Source of the DNA: Candidatus Aerophobetes bacterium Ae_b3b
GTDB taxonomy: Bacteria > Aerophobota > Aerophobia > Aerophobales > AE-B3A
NCBI GenBank assembly: GCA_005223085.1
Contig: NJBP01000017.1
Span: forward strand, 1-35,147
DNA: 35,147 nucleotides
Direction of reading: 5' to 3'
The translations under genes were made by a program, and so were the position numbers. This document shows, one piece after another, positions 17,803 to 27,043 of this stretch (position 1 is the stretch's first letter; the number at the start of each line of letters is the position of its first letter). Below the pieces are notes generated by a model. It was not told where the DNA came from. It searched no databases and saw only the letters and a list, made by a program, of their open reading frames with translations.

Positions 17803-18831
17803 TTAGAAAACAAAATTTCCAAAAATCATTCCTATAAAAGTGGACATAATAACCACAAGTCCTATGTAAACTAAGGCTCTTTTTGTTCCCATGATACTTC
17901 TTATAACCAGCATATTAGGCAGGGATAATGCAGGTCCTGCCAGAAGTAAGGCTAAGGCGGGACCTTTTCCCATACCAAGACCTAAAAAGGCTTTCAGAAT
18001 AGGAACCTCGGTTAAGGTAGCGAAATACATTAAAGCGCCTGCCACTGAGGCGATGAAGTTAGATCTCAAGGCATTTCCTCCCACCCAGGTTTGGATTACC
18101 TCAGGTGGAAGTATCGCTTTAATTATCCCGGCAGCAAATACTCCGACCAAAAGCCAGGGTAGGATAAGTCGTACAAATTGCCAGGTCGATGCAAGCCAGG
18201 ATAGAATTTCTTCTTTTGTGAAATATAGCTTCAGCAGAACAATTAAACCCATCAACAGAAAAACCACTATCCACCACTTTCCCCAGGCTCCCAAAATCAG
18301 TATAGCTACAAGATCGGCAAAGAAAAAAAGGATTACCAGACCACTTTTTTGAGGTTTGTTTGACGTAGCTGTAAGAGAAAATTCTATTTTTTCTTTTCTT
18401 CTTTTCTCAAAAACCCATGACATAATAAGGCCAATGATTATGGAAAAACTAACTGCACCGGCTGCTCTTGCTATACCTAAATCAACTCCTAAAAGGCGGG
18501 CAGAGTAAATGATAGCCAGGAGATTTATGGCCGGGCCTGAATATAAAAAAGTGGTGGCAGGTCCTATTCCTGCCCCCATAGTGTAAATTCCAGAAAAAAG
18601 AGGCAAGATAGTACAGCTACAAACAGCAAGGACTGTTCCTGCCACGGAGGCAACAGCATAGGATAAAGCTTTGTTGGCCTCTGGTCCAAAATACTTTAAA
18701 ATGACTTCTTTTTTCACCATACTGCTTATGGCACCTGCTATAAAGAAAGCAGGGACAAGACAGGTTAAAACATGGAAAGACAAATACTCAAGGAGTGCTT
18801 CTACTCCGGATAAAAGAACGGATGTCCACAT
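17803..18831 (-). CDS. Permease of the DUF318/UPF0718 (ArsP-type) family
   Basis: VCSCTILPLFSGIYTMGAGIGPATTFLYSGPAINLLAI; eight-TM-type architecture. Confidence 0.9.
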   Translation of the reverse strand: MWTSVLLSGVEALLEYLSFHVLTCLVPAFFIAGAISSMVKKEVILKYFGPEANKALSYAVASVAGTVLAVCSCTILPLFSGIYTMGAGIGPATTFLYSGPAINLLAIIYSARLLGVDLGIARAAGAVSFSIIIGLIMSWVFEKRRKEKIEFSLTATSNKPQKSGLVILFFFADLVAILILGAWGKWWIVVFLLMGLIVLLKLYFTKEEILSWLASTWQFVRLILPWLLVGVFAAGIIKAILPPEVIQTWVGGNALRSNFIASVAGALMYFATLTEVPILKAFLGLGMGKGPALALLLAGPALSLPNMLVIRSIMGTKRALVYIGLVVIMSTFIGMIFGNFVF

Positions 18832-18850
18832 TGTTTTCGCCTTTATGTTT

Positions 18851-18878
18851 TAATGCTCAGATATGCATATAATGCGCA
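18851..18878. promoter_or_regulatory. Possible second ArsR operator between arsR and the permease gene
   Basis: Minus strand ATATGCATATCTGAGCATTAAA shares TGAGCATT(T/A)AA with the arsR upstream dyad and contains ATATGCATAT. Confidence 0.35.
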
Positions 18879-18885
18879 AAAAAAA

Positions 18886-19197
18886 TTAGCTCAACAGAGC
18901 AACCTTTTCCCTTGCCACCTTCTTCACAGAGCAAAGAGCGAGATCAACTATTTTATATACATTCTCATCCTCTACCCTGTAATAAACACTTACCCCTTCT
19001 TTTCGGGAGGAAAGTATCCCTGCTCTTTTTAATGCAGCAAGATGACGGGAGACATTGGACTGCTCTTCTTTTAGATAAGGTACAATCTCGCATACACACC
19101 TTTCGCCTTTTTTGAGGTAGTATAGGATTTTAATCCTTACAGGGTGAGATAAGGCCTTGAAATACTCTGCCTGGACTTCAAAAACTTCACTCTTCAC
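18886..19197 (-). CDS. ArsR-family transcriptional repressor
   Basis: EYFKALSHPVRIKILYYLKKGERCVCEIVPYLKEEQSNVSRHLAALKRAGILSSRKEGVSVYYRVED. ERCVCEI is the ELCVCDL-type metal-binding box. Confidence 0.95.
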   Translation of the reverse strand: MKSEVFEVQAEYFKALSHPVRIKILYYLKKGERCVCEIVPYLKEEQSNVSRHLAALKRAGILSSRKEGVSVYYRVEDENVYKIVDLALCSVKKVAREKVALLS

Positions 19198-19222
19198 TCT
19201 TGCTTCTCCTTTCTCTATGATT

Positions 19223-19273
19223 ATATGATTAAATGCTCATATAGTATTATAAATAAGTTTATCTTTCTGTCAA
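19223..19273 (-). promoter_or_regulatory. arsR operon promoter with ArsR-type dyad operator
   Basis: Minus strand TTGACA (19268-19273), 16-nt spacer, TATAAT (19246-19251), then ATATGA-N8-TCATAT dyad (19223-19242). Confidence 0.8.
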
Positions 19274-19436
19274 GGACTGGATCTCCCAGGAAGGCTCCCC
19301 AAATTGTACTTAAAATCTTAAGCTTTCTCGGGCGAAAAGCCCTTCTCTACCTTGTCATCTTCTCCAGTCCTCTTTAATTTAGTAGATTGGAAAAAAGATA
19401 CAAAAATTTTGGGCAGTGCTCCAGCTATCCAAGACG

Positions 19437-19465
19437 TTGACAAGCTACATGAATAGAAGTATATT
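19437..19465 (+). promoter_or_regulatory. Putative sigma70 promoter upstream of rseC-like gene
   Basis: TTGACA (19437-19442), 17-nt spacer, TATATT (19460-19465). Confidence 0.65.
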
Positions 19466-19500
19466 TACGCAAGGATAAAAGTTTATTGTAGGAGCTTAGA

Positions 19501-19935
19501 TTGCAGAAAGAAAGGGAAGGAGAGTGGGGATCAGTTACTGCTGTTTCTCCTGGAAAGGCAAAGGTCAGACTCAAGCGAAAATCATTATGTGAGAAATGTG
19601 GGATTTGCATGGGGTGGGGAAAAGATTTTATGTTGATGGAAGTGGATAACTTGAAGGGAGCCAGGGTAGGGGATAAAGTTAGAATTGAGACCCTGCCCGG
19701 CAAGATCCTTAAAATATCCTTTATTGTATTTATGGTACCCTTGCTTGGTCTGTTATTTGGGATTTTCTCGGGACAACTACTCTCCGGGTGGCTGGGTCTA
19801 CGGTCTTTGTGGCAGGCTGGGTTGGGCATCACTTTCTTTCTTCTTGGTTTTCTTGGGGTTCGCTGGTACGATAAAAAGGCTCAGAAAGGTGAAGGTTATT
19901 GCCCCCGCATAGTTCAAATCGAGGGGGAGGAGTAA
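19501..19935 (+). CDS. SoxR-reducing system/RseC-like membrane protein
   Basis: GSVTAVSPGKAKVRLKRKSLCEKCGICMGWG (Cys cluster) plus two C-terminal TM helices. TTG start. Confidence 0.8.
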   Translation: MQKEREGEWGSVTAVSPGKAKVRLKRKSLCEKCGICMGWGKDFMLMEVDNLKGARVGDKVRIETLPGKILKISFIVFMVPLLGLLFGIFSGQLLSGWLGLRSLWQAGLGITFFLLGFLGVRWYDKKAQKGEGYCPRIVQIEGEE

Positions 19936-19939
19936 GACA

Positions 19940-20161
19940 TTGGTTGAGATTTATTCGACAGTCGATCTTCTGAAGGCGCGGTTGATTAAATCCCTGCTCG
20001 GGGATAACGGAATAAAATGTATTCTGGCTGATGAGAACATGGCTTTGATCTATGGTACTTCCATTCCTTTTGGAGGAATCAAAATTCTGGTCGAGGAAGC
20101 AGAAGAGGAAAAAGCCCGAATGCTCATTTCCTCAATTAAACCCTTACCTGACAACAAATGA
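19940..20161 (+). CDS. DUF2007-type protein
   Basis: VEIYSTVDLLKARLIKSLLGDNGIKCILADEN...GGIKILVEEAEEEKARMLI. Confidence 0.8.
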   Translation: MVEIYSTVDLLKARLIKSLLGDNGIKCILADENMALIYGTSIPFGGIKILVEEAEEEKARMLISSIKPLPDNK

Positions 20162-20408
20162 AAAAAACCATATCTCGGCAAATTTTGGATGAGAGGATGG
20201 TTAAGGAGCCATCATTTGAAAATAAGAATTGATCTACTCAAGATAATGAGAAAACTCAGACATAAAGGTAGAAGAGAACAAGTGTTTACCAGCAAGAGGA
20301 CTTATGGTCGTCAAAGAGACAAAAAGAAATGGGAAAAATTGCCATGATCAGCATGTGGATTGAAGCGTTCGTTTGAAAATCAGGCATCTCAATTAAGGAG
20401 GTTACCCG

Positions 20409-20702
20409 ATGTGGTTTGGCATAGTACTGGTCATTGTGGGAATTCTTCTTCTATTAAAGACTTTGGGAATTCCCATAGCCGGAAATCTCTGGGGAATTTT
20501 TTGGGCATTAGTCCTGGTCGCAATTGGAGTCAGCATTGTCACCCACCGAACCAAGTGGGGTCAACGGTGGGATTTTCTCTCGTGGTCTCAGCAGCATCGC
20601 CGTCAAAAGGAAGCAGTGGAGGCTCTTAAGAGACGTTACGCCCGGGGAGAGATCACCAGAGAGGAATTTGAAAGAATGAAGCAGGATCTTTCTGAAGAAT
20701 AG
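20409..20702 (+). CDS. Small membrane protein with C-terminal SHOCT domain
   Basis: Two TM helices, then EALKRRYARGEITREEFERMKQDL. Confidence 0.85.
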   Translation: MWFGIVLVIVGILLLLKTLGIPIAGNLWGIFWALVLVAIGVSIVTHRTKWGQRWDFLSWSQQHRRQKEAVEALKRRYARGEITREEFERMKQDLSEE

Positions 20703-20856
20703 AGAGGATCTAAGTTCGAAAACCAGCTTTAAAATCGTAAAAAATCAACTCTTAGGAAGAATTTGAAAAAAGGCCTTTTAGCCTATAGGTCTTTCAAGAA
20801 AACCCTTAAGCTAAGGGCCTCACCAGCATTACAGGATACAGAAAAGGAGGATTATC

Positions 20857-21780
20857 ATGGCTAATGGCATTCCTGAGCTAAGAAGGAGGAAAGAGACCGA
20901 TCGCCGACTCTCTTTCGGGATTTACCTGGTAATTATTTTGATCTTGGTGGGTTTAATGATTGCCATAGCTGCCTCAATGGGAATCTACTGGGCCAATCAG
21001 ATGCCCTCGAGGGCTCAGTATCCGTTTGGTCTCCATCCTTACTTTCGTCCCCCTTCCTACTTCGATCCCTGGTTGCCACCTTACCTGGCTGGATGGATCA
21101 TAGCTGTGGTGGCAATTGGAATTGCTCTGTCCATCGTCAACTGGTGGTACCAGTGGCAACTATACTCGAGAAGAAATGACCACATCGAGCGAGCCAAGCG
21201 GCTCAAAATGAGTCTTTCCCGCTGGCTGAGAGGAAAACACCAGATTGATCTGGCTGACTGGACCAGCTCCGACATGCAACTGAGTCTCCGGGAACAACTT
21301 CGCAGCACTGGTTTTTTCGTTCTCTGGGTTATTTTTAGTTACGTCTTCGGCCTGGTGGGATTCATCCTCACTCTGGTCTGCTGGTACTGGCTCACTCTCG
21401 ATTATGCTATTCACGAGCGGGGAGAGCTGGAGTTCTTTCGGCGGGTATCGGGGAAACTAAAGGAAAAAGGGATTTCCTTTGATCCTGAGATTCTACATCC
21501 GCTGATTCCCCGAAATATGGCCTTGTACATTGTTTTGATGATTATTCCTGGGGTCAATATTGTCTGGGGTATCTGGTGGTGCTATGTGCTCTTCCGCGAT
21601 CCGAACCTTCATTTTGAAACCCATGAACACTGGGAGTTTCAACTGGAAAAGATTACTGGCGAGCCGGGTCCTTCAGTCATGACTGAATCACCTTTGCAGA
21701 TCCTCAAACGCCGTTACGCCCGGGGAGAGATTACTAAGGAAGATTTCGAGAGAATGAAGAAAGACCTTTCCGCTGGGTAA
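20857..21780 (+). CDS. Multi-TM (DUF4234-like) membrane protein with C-terminal SHOCT domain
   Basis: Several TM segments; C-terminus QILKRRYARGEITKEDFERMKKDL. Confidence 0.8.
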   Translation: MANGIPELRRRKETDRRLSFGIYLVIILILVGLMIAIAASMGIYWANQMPSRAQYPFGLHPYFRPPSYFDPWLPPYLAGWIIAVVAIGIALSIVNWWYQWQLYSRRNDHIERAKRLKMSLSRWLRGKHQIDLADWTSSDMQLSLREQLRSTGFFVLWVIFSYVFGLVGFILTLVCWYWLTLDYAIHERGELEFFRRVSGKLKEKGISFDPEILHPLIPRNMALYIVLMIIPGVNIVWGIWWCYVLFRDPNLHFETHEHWEFQLEKITGEPGPSVMTESPLQILKRRYARGEITKEDFERMKKDLSAG

Positions 21781-21809
21781 GGAAGATACAGGCTCTCAAA
21801 AAGGATTTT

Positions 21810-21837
21810 TTGACATTTCCCACTTTTTTGGTAAAAT
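21810..21837 (+). promoter_or_regulatory. Putative sigma70 promoter for the HU gene
   Basis: TTGACA (21810-21815), 16-nt spacer, TAAAAT (21832-21837). Confidence 0.6.
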
Positions 21838-21871
21838 ATAACCGACTCAAAATTCACAAAGGAGGAACGCA

Positions 21872-22144
21872 ATGAACAAAGCAGAACTAGTAGAGGAAGT
21901 AGCCGACCAGACAGGATTAACAAAGAGGGTATCTAGGGAGGCGATTGATGCAATCATCTCAGCTATAACCGACTCCCTGGCTAGAGAAGAAAGAGTTACT
22001 CTAGTCGGCTTCGGTAGTTTTCAGGTCATGCAGAGAAAGGCAAGGAGGGGAAGGAACCCTCAGACGGGAAGAGAATTACAGATCCCGGCAAAGAAGGTCC
22101 CGAAATTTAAAGCAGGAAGAGGTTTAAGAGAAGCTGTGGAGTAA
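21872..22144 (+). CDS. HU-family DNA-binding protein
   Basis: MNKAELVEEVADQTGLTKR...VTLVGFGSFQVMQRKARRGRNPQTGRELQIPAKKVPKFKAGRGLREAV. Confidence 0.98.
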   Translation: MNKAELVEEVADQTGLTKRVSREAIDAIISAITDSLAREERVTLVGFGSFQVMQRKARRGRNPQTGRELQIPAKKVPKFKAGRGLREAVE

Positions 22145-22230
22145 AATACCAAGGTGTCTAACAAAAGAATATTATTAACCTCTAAGCTTTTAAAAGAGGG
22201 ATATGTATGGAGGTGAGGATAAAGTAAGTC

Positions 22231-22253
22231 ATTTTTGCTGGAGAAGCAAAAAT
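22231..22253. terminator. Possible bidirectional terminator between convergent HU and tlpA-like genes
   Basis: ATTTTTGCT-GGAGA-AGCAAAAAT, perfect 9-bp stem with A/T-rich outer ends; low GC makes it weak. Confidence 0.45.
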
Positions 22254-22294
22254 AGAGTGGATTAGGAGGTCCGAGGTCATCTTTTTTCCTCTCT

Positions 22295-22879
22295 TCACCT
22301 TGATTTTGGCAGAAGATGCTCTATTAATTTAAAAGCATCGTCACTGGCCCAATGTCTTGCTCCCAAGGCCTTGCCTACTATTCTTCCCCTCGGATCAAGG
22401 AGATAAGTGGTGGGGATAGCCGTGATCCCATAAGTGTTTGCTACTTCACCCCCGGAATCTAAAAGTACGGGGAAAGTATAGCCGTTCTCTTTCACAAAGG
22501 AGCTTACCTCATCTTTTCTCTCTCTAAGATCCACCGCCAGAATAACAAAATCTTCGTCCTTAAATTTCTGCCAGAGTTTCTCCATATCGGGCATTTCTAT
22601 ACGACAGGGAGGACACCAGGTAGCCCAGAAGTTGAGGAAAATGACCTTTCCCTCAAAATCCCTTAGGCTCACGGCAGATCCTTTCAGATCCTCCAGCGTA
22701 AAATCCTTTGCTTTTACCGGAGGGTTAATCTTTTGAATACCCAGAGATGAAAAGAAATCCTTGTATCTCTCTTCCTCCACTTTCTTCATTTTTACAGACA
22801 ATGTGTAAAGATAGAGAGAAATAAGGGAAACAGCTACTAGTAAAATGACCCCTACTATGATCCATTTTCTTGGCTTCAT
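22295..22879 (-). CDS. TlpA/ResA-like thiol-disulfide oxidoreductase
   Basis: N-terminal TM; GKVIFLNFWATWCPPCRIEMPDMEKL; GITAIPTTYLLDPRGRIV. Confidence 0.95.
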   Translation of the reverse strand: MKPRKWIIVGVILLVAVSLISLYLYTLSVKMKKVEEERYKDFFSSLGIQKINPPVKAKDFTLEDLKGSAVSLRDFEGKVIFLNFWATWCPPCRIEMPDMEKLWQKFKDEDFVILAVDLRERKDEVSSFVKENGYTFPVLLDSGGEVANTYGITAIPTTYLLDPRGRIVGKALGARHWASDDAFKLIEHLLPKSR

Positions 22880-22928
22880 CGCCTTCTCTCTCCATTGAGT
22901 TTCAGGTCGCCCAACTTAGCCTGATCCC

Positions 22929-23666
22929 TTAAAAACTGAATCTACTCAAAAAGGGGAACCACCGATTAAAGATGGCCGTTAAAATCAAGAAATAATTACT
23001 CATTAAGAGAATTCCTACCCCTATGAGAAAGATACCGCTAATTAAGGAAATTAATCGAAGGTGTCTCTTTAGTTTCTGATAACGCTCTAAGAAAGCCTCC
23101 AATCCCCAGGAACATAAGAAAAAGGGTAAGGCAAAGCCGGCTGAGTAAACTCCCAAAAGAGCTATGCCCGACCACATAGAATTAGTGGTAGAGGCATAAA
23201 AGAGGATAGAGGCAAGAATAGGGCCGATGCAGGGGGTCCAACCAGCAGCAAAGGCTACTCCCACTAAGGAAGAGCCAAGATAGCCCATCGGCTTTTCCTT
23301 AAGATGAAACTTCCTCTCCTTTTGAAGAAAATTCAGATTAATCAGCCCGGTAAATTGAATACCCAGGAGAATAATAAAGGCTCCTCCTATTCTGGATATC
23401 CATCCCTGGTATTTAATGAGAATCTTTCCCGCCAGAGAAGCTGAGGCTCCCAGAAGAATGAAAATAAGGGAAAAACCCAGAATGAACATTAAAGAGTGAA
23501 TTATGGTGATTTTTCTTACTTTGGGCTTTCTTTCCTCCCTGATTAGCTCATCCAGAGAGATTCCGGTAATAAAGGAAAGATAAGAAGGAAGGAGAGGGAG
23601 AACACAAGGGGAAAGAAAGGAAAGGATTCCTGCCCCTAAGGCAATAACGAAGGATACATTTTCCAT
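22929..23666 (-). CDS. CcdA-like cytochrome c biogenesis/thiol transport protein
   Basis: FLSPCVLPLLPSYLSFITG and AAGWTPCIGPILASI; six TM. Confidence 0.95.
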   Translation of the reverse strand: MENVSFVIALGAGILSFLSPCVLPLLPSYLSFITGISLDELIREERKPKVRKITIIHSLMFILGFSLIFILLGASASLAGKILIKYQGWISRIGGAFIILLGIQFTGLINLNFLQKERKFHLKEKPMGYLGSSLVGVAFAAGWTPCIGPILASILFYASTTNSMWSGIALLGVYSAGFALPFFLCSWGLEAFLERYQKLKRHLRLISLISGIFLIGVGILLMSNYFLILTAIFNRWFPFLSRFSF

Positions 23667-23885
23667 TCTACTATTGGATACAGAGAATTATTTCCCTGGA
23701 CTGAGGGCAAGTTTCATCCGTCGATTCTAATCTCGGGTTTTCATCTACCCAAAAACCAAATCTTATAGCCCTGAATATCAAGTTAGACAGTACCGTAACT
23801 CCTTAATTTGTCAACTTCCTTTCTTTTCCTTTCTTTTAAATAACCAGAGCTATTACGGCAGTAGTGAGTCCCCCTTCAACTTAAT

Positions 23886-24494
23886 TTACCGAGCAAATGA
23901 ACCATAGTCGAAATTTAGCCTCCAGGGAATCTGATAGCCGACTAAATTTCCTTGATAAGTTCCCACTGATTCCTGGTGATAGGGGCCAAGATAGGCTCTC
24001 GCTTCAATATAGTGTCCTCTTCCGGTATACGTCCAGGAGACAGCCTGTTCATATCCGGGGTAAAGACTTAACTCCATTCCGTTGATATTTACTAAAATGT
24101 ACCAATCGGTGGCATTTCTGACAGTGACAACGGTGGTGGAAACGGAAGGAGTGTAAGTAGGTTGTGGTGAAGGAACATAGACATAGCGGGGAGGTGGTGG
24201 AGAAACATGGACCACCTCTCGGGGACGCCGACCTGCCTCCGAAATCGCTTTGGACAAAAAATAAATTCCCCCGATGACTATTAATCTGTCGATATCTTTG
24301 TCGGTGAATCTTATTCTTATGGTCTTCTTTTGTCTGGGCCTACGGTACCTGTAATCGCGGTCGTGCCGCCGTTTGTCATCCCTCCGGGTACGCGCTGAGG
24401 CTACCGGGGCGGCCACAATCACTGAGGAAATCAAGATCGAGCCCACCATAATACTTACCAAAGCCAAGGCTATTCTTCTTTTTCCCATAAACAT
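23886..24494 (-). CDS. Exported basic hypothetical protein
   Basis: Start refined to ATG 24494 (GGAGGTATCCAGATG). Signal peptide, then an RRDDKRRHDRDYRYRRPRQKK segment. Confidence 0.65.
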   Translation of the reverse strand: MFMGKRRIALALVSIMVGSILISSVIVAAPVASARTRRDDKRRHDRDYRYRRPRQKKTIRIRFTDKDIDRLIVIGGIYFLSKAISEAGRRPREVVHVSPPPPRYVYVPSPQPTYTPSVSTTVVTVRNATDWYILVNINGMELSLYPGYEQAVSWTYTGRGHYIEARAYLGPYHQESVGTYQGNLVGYQIPWRLNFDYGSFAR

Positions 24495-24966
24495 CTGGAT
24501 ACCTCCTTTGAGTACAGATTTTTCCCCTGTACCCCTCTTTAACTTTTTACTTTGATATGGTTTCAAACTTGTTTATCCTTGTGATTTGTTTAAGGATCAT
24601 CTCTTTGATATCCTATTTTATTTGGTGCAGCTTTACTGTCCATTTTATTAGACTCCCAAAAATAGCCAATGTTCCATATAAAACTGGGGGGGCAAAAGCA
24701 ATCTTGACTTTCTATTTTTTTAGGTATTATATGTATAGTTGTGCAACTATGAAAAAGTTGTCAGGGGCAATGAGATGGAAGAATATACTGAGATGTTCAA
24801 AGCTCTGGAGCAAGAAAAACCTATTCATCATAGCCAGTTCCCTAATTTTACTTACCGCTGGTTTGATTGGTGAATTTATCGCCTTCCAAAGAATTAATAG
24901 CTCAGCTATTGTTCTTGGCGGTGCTTGGTATCGCTGGCCAGAGCATAATCAGAAGGGGATTCTTTT

Positions 24967-24994
24967 CTCTGGTAAAAAATCTCTGGTAAAAAAA
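24967..24994. repeat. 14-bp tandem duplication CTCTGGTAAAAAA(T/A) x2
   Basis: 24967-24980 and 24981-24994 differ only at the last base. Confidence 0.85.
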
Positions 24995-25161
24995 GCCTTA
25001 ATGGTGACACAAAATCTTTTGGTGAGCTGGTGGAAAAGTATCGCCAAACTGTCTACGCTCTCTGTTACCACAGACTTGGCAACTTCCAGGATGCCCAGGA
25101 CCTCGTGCAAGAGATCTTTTTGAAAGATTTTGCACAGCATTCCCTAGGTCGGGATCCTTAG
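24976..25161 (+). pseudogene. ECF sigma-70 factor region-2 fragment
   Basis: KISGKKSLNGDTKSFGELVEKYRQTVYALCYHRLGNFQDAQDLVQEIFLKDFAQHSLGRDP*. Canonical sigma2 signature (GD..F..LV..Y...VY....L....DA.DLVQE.F), no region 4. Not called as such in the ORF track. Confidence 0.85.
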
Positions 25162-25412
25162 CTCTAACCGTAAGTTTTGCTCTGCTCCTTAACACTTTGG
25201 TTATTCTTCTCGGCAAAATTTTTGACGTCTTGCAAACTCCCTTCACCACCTCCCTTCAGATTTCATCTATCTGCCAATTGGGAAGTACAAGTTGTGGTAG
25301 CTCGTCTAGACCAGCACAATCCTCCTTTCCTTCCTGGCTTTCTAAGTGGAATCGAGGACTCAGGTTAAATTTTTATCTTCATATATAATAACTAAATTTC
25401 TCAGGAAAATAT

Positions 25413-26267
25413 TCACTTACCAAAAATTTCCCCACCCTTTATGCTAACAGTTACCTCTTTAAATGGTATGTCCATGCCTGAGACAGAAATCGCCGATTTA
25501 ACAATGCTCACCAACCCAAAACAGCAAGGCACCTCCATATGGGCGCAGGTCATAGATTTTATATTGTTATCCTTTAAGATCTGGGTAATTTTTTCTTTAT
25601 AAAATTCAACGTCATCCAATTTAGGGCATCCTACCAGTAAAATCTTTCCTTTTAGTAGCTCATCGTGAAAATCCGCATAGGCAAAGGGGACGCAGTCTGC
25701 GGCTATCAATAAATGAGCATCCTTTAAATAGGGAGCAATTGACGGAACAAGCATAATCTGAATTGGCCACTGCCTGAGTTCGGATATTCCTTTAGAGATG
25801 GTTTTCTTTTTTTCAGTTATCTCTGCTTTCTCTCTAAAATCCATTACCTTTGAGCCGGGGCATCCAGAAAAAGCTGACATATGCTTGTCCCCGCTGCGCA
25901 GGGGTTCTTCTTTAAGAGGAACTTCTATATTCCTCTCTTTCAAGAAATCTGTTGCCTGGTTAAGATATTCACTCTGGCCGTGTTCTTTAAGATGTTCTAA
26001 GTGTGCTTTAATTACATTCTTTCCCTGCCTTGCAATATTTCTCATAACCTTTCTTTCATTGTATTCCTCTGCCTCTCTTTCCTCGATAGTGATGGCGCCT
26101 TGAGGGCAACTTCCTAGGCAGGCGCCTAAACCATCGCAGAATAGATCACTTATAAGTCTTGCTTTCCCATCTATAATCTGCAGTGCCCCTTCCGGGCAGT
26201 CGGGAATACACAGGCCACAGCCATCACACTTTTCTTCCTCTATCCTTATTATCTTTCTCTTTGCCAT
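25413..26267 (-). CDS. Di-[4Fe-4S] ferredoxin-domain protein with C-terminal domain
   Basis: CDGCGLCIPDCPEGAL and CDGLGACLGSCPQGAI; FSGCPGSKVMDF linker. Confidence 0.9.
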   Translation of the reverse strand: MAKRKIIRIEEEKCDGCGLCIPDCPEGALQIIDGKARLISDLFCDGLGACLGSCPQGAITIEEREAEEYNERKVMRNIARQGKNVIKAHLEHLKEHGQSEYLNQATDFLKERNIEVPLKEEPLRSGDKHMSAFSGCPGSKVMDFREKAEITEKKKTISKGISELRQWPIQIMLVPSIAPYLKDAHLLIAADCVPFAYADFHDELLKGKILLVGCPKLDDVEFYKEKITQILKDNNIKSMTCAHMEVPCCFGLVSIVKSAISVSGMDIPFKEVTVSIKGGEIFGK

Positions 26268-26422
26268 AAGAATATCCTCCTTTTTGATCCCGAATACTTC
26301 TTTAGCGTTCTTCTTTCCACATTTTCTTCTACCCTTTATTCTGCCAAAGGTTCAGCTTTTTCCTCGAGCGAAAAACAAGACCCCACTTTTTTCTCCATGG
26401 TTTTCCTCCCTTTGCCAGGTGC

Positions 26423-26833
26423 TCATACTTTATCCGCCTGAAGGAGCATCTTCAGATGTCTATCTTCGATGTGCTCGCGGTGGTGAACCGACACCAGATA
26501 GGAGACCTTTCTAACCACCTCAGGTTCTATCCCCATAGTCTCGAGTACCTCCTCGGTAACTTTAGCTCCTACGTCAGAATGAAGTTTGATTTTAAGAGCT
26601 TGATGGCTGATATTATCCACATAATCGCCCCGATAAGGTACTGAATAGCCTATGTCGTGAAGATATGCAGCCAGAAGCAATATGGTCTTATCCTCGGGAT
26701 CATCGATTTCTTTGGCTATCCTTTTCATATTGGCTACAACTTTCAAGGTATGGTCATAATACCTGGGGACAGTCTTTAAGAATATTTCTTTTACCTTTTT
26801 CTTAAGCTTTTTTTCAACCTGATCCAGTTCCAT
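26423..26833 (-). CDS. HD-domain phosphohydrolase
   Basis: YYDHTLKVVANM...LLLAAYLHDIGYS...HSDVGAKV..VHHREH. Confidence 0.88.
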   Translation of the reverse strand: MELDQVEKKLKKKVKEIFLKTVPRYYDHTLKVVANMKRIAKEIDDPEDKTILLLAAYLHDIGYSVPYRGDYVDNISHQALKIKLHSDVGAKVTEEVLETMGIEPEVVRKVSYLVSVHHREHIEDRHLKMLLQADKV

Positions 26834-27043
26834 GGGATCTTCTCCCTGATTGATCCTTTTTTTATTCTTAGGCTATTTTCCACAGTCTATTAGCCTCATC
26901 CCTCTTTAAATCCCTTTTTTGAATAGGTTAGTTCAACCCCCTCATTAGGTGAATTGATTCACTCATAAATAAGATGAAAATAGTCTTATTAAAGGCTAAA
27001 AAAATACCTTCTCGCCTTACTTCTTTTTTTAAAGAAGACTTTT

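Noticed and set aside
20158-20232. 24-codon ORF MKKTISRQILDERMVKEPSFENKN overlapping the DUF2007 stop
   Set aside because: N-terminus vaguely recalls aconitase/LeuC starts, but it is too short to support a call.
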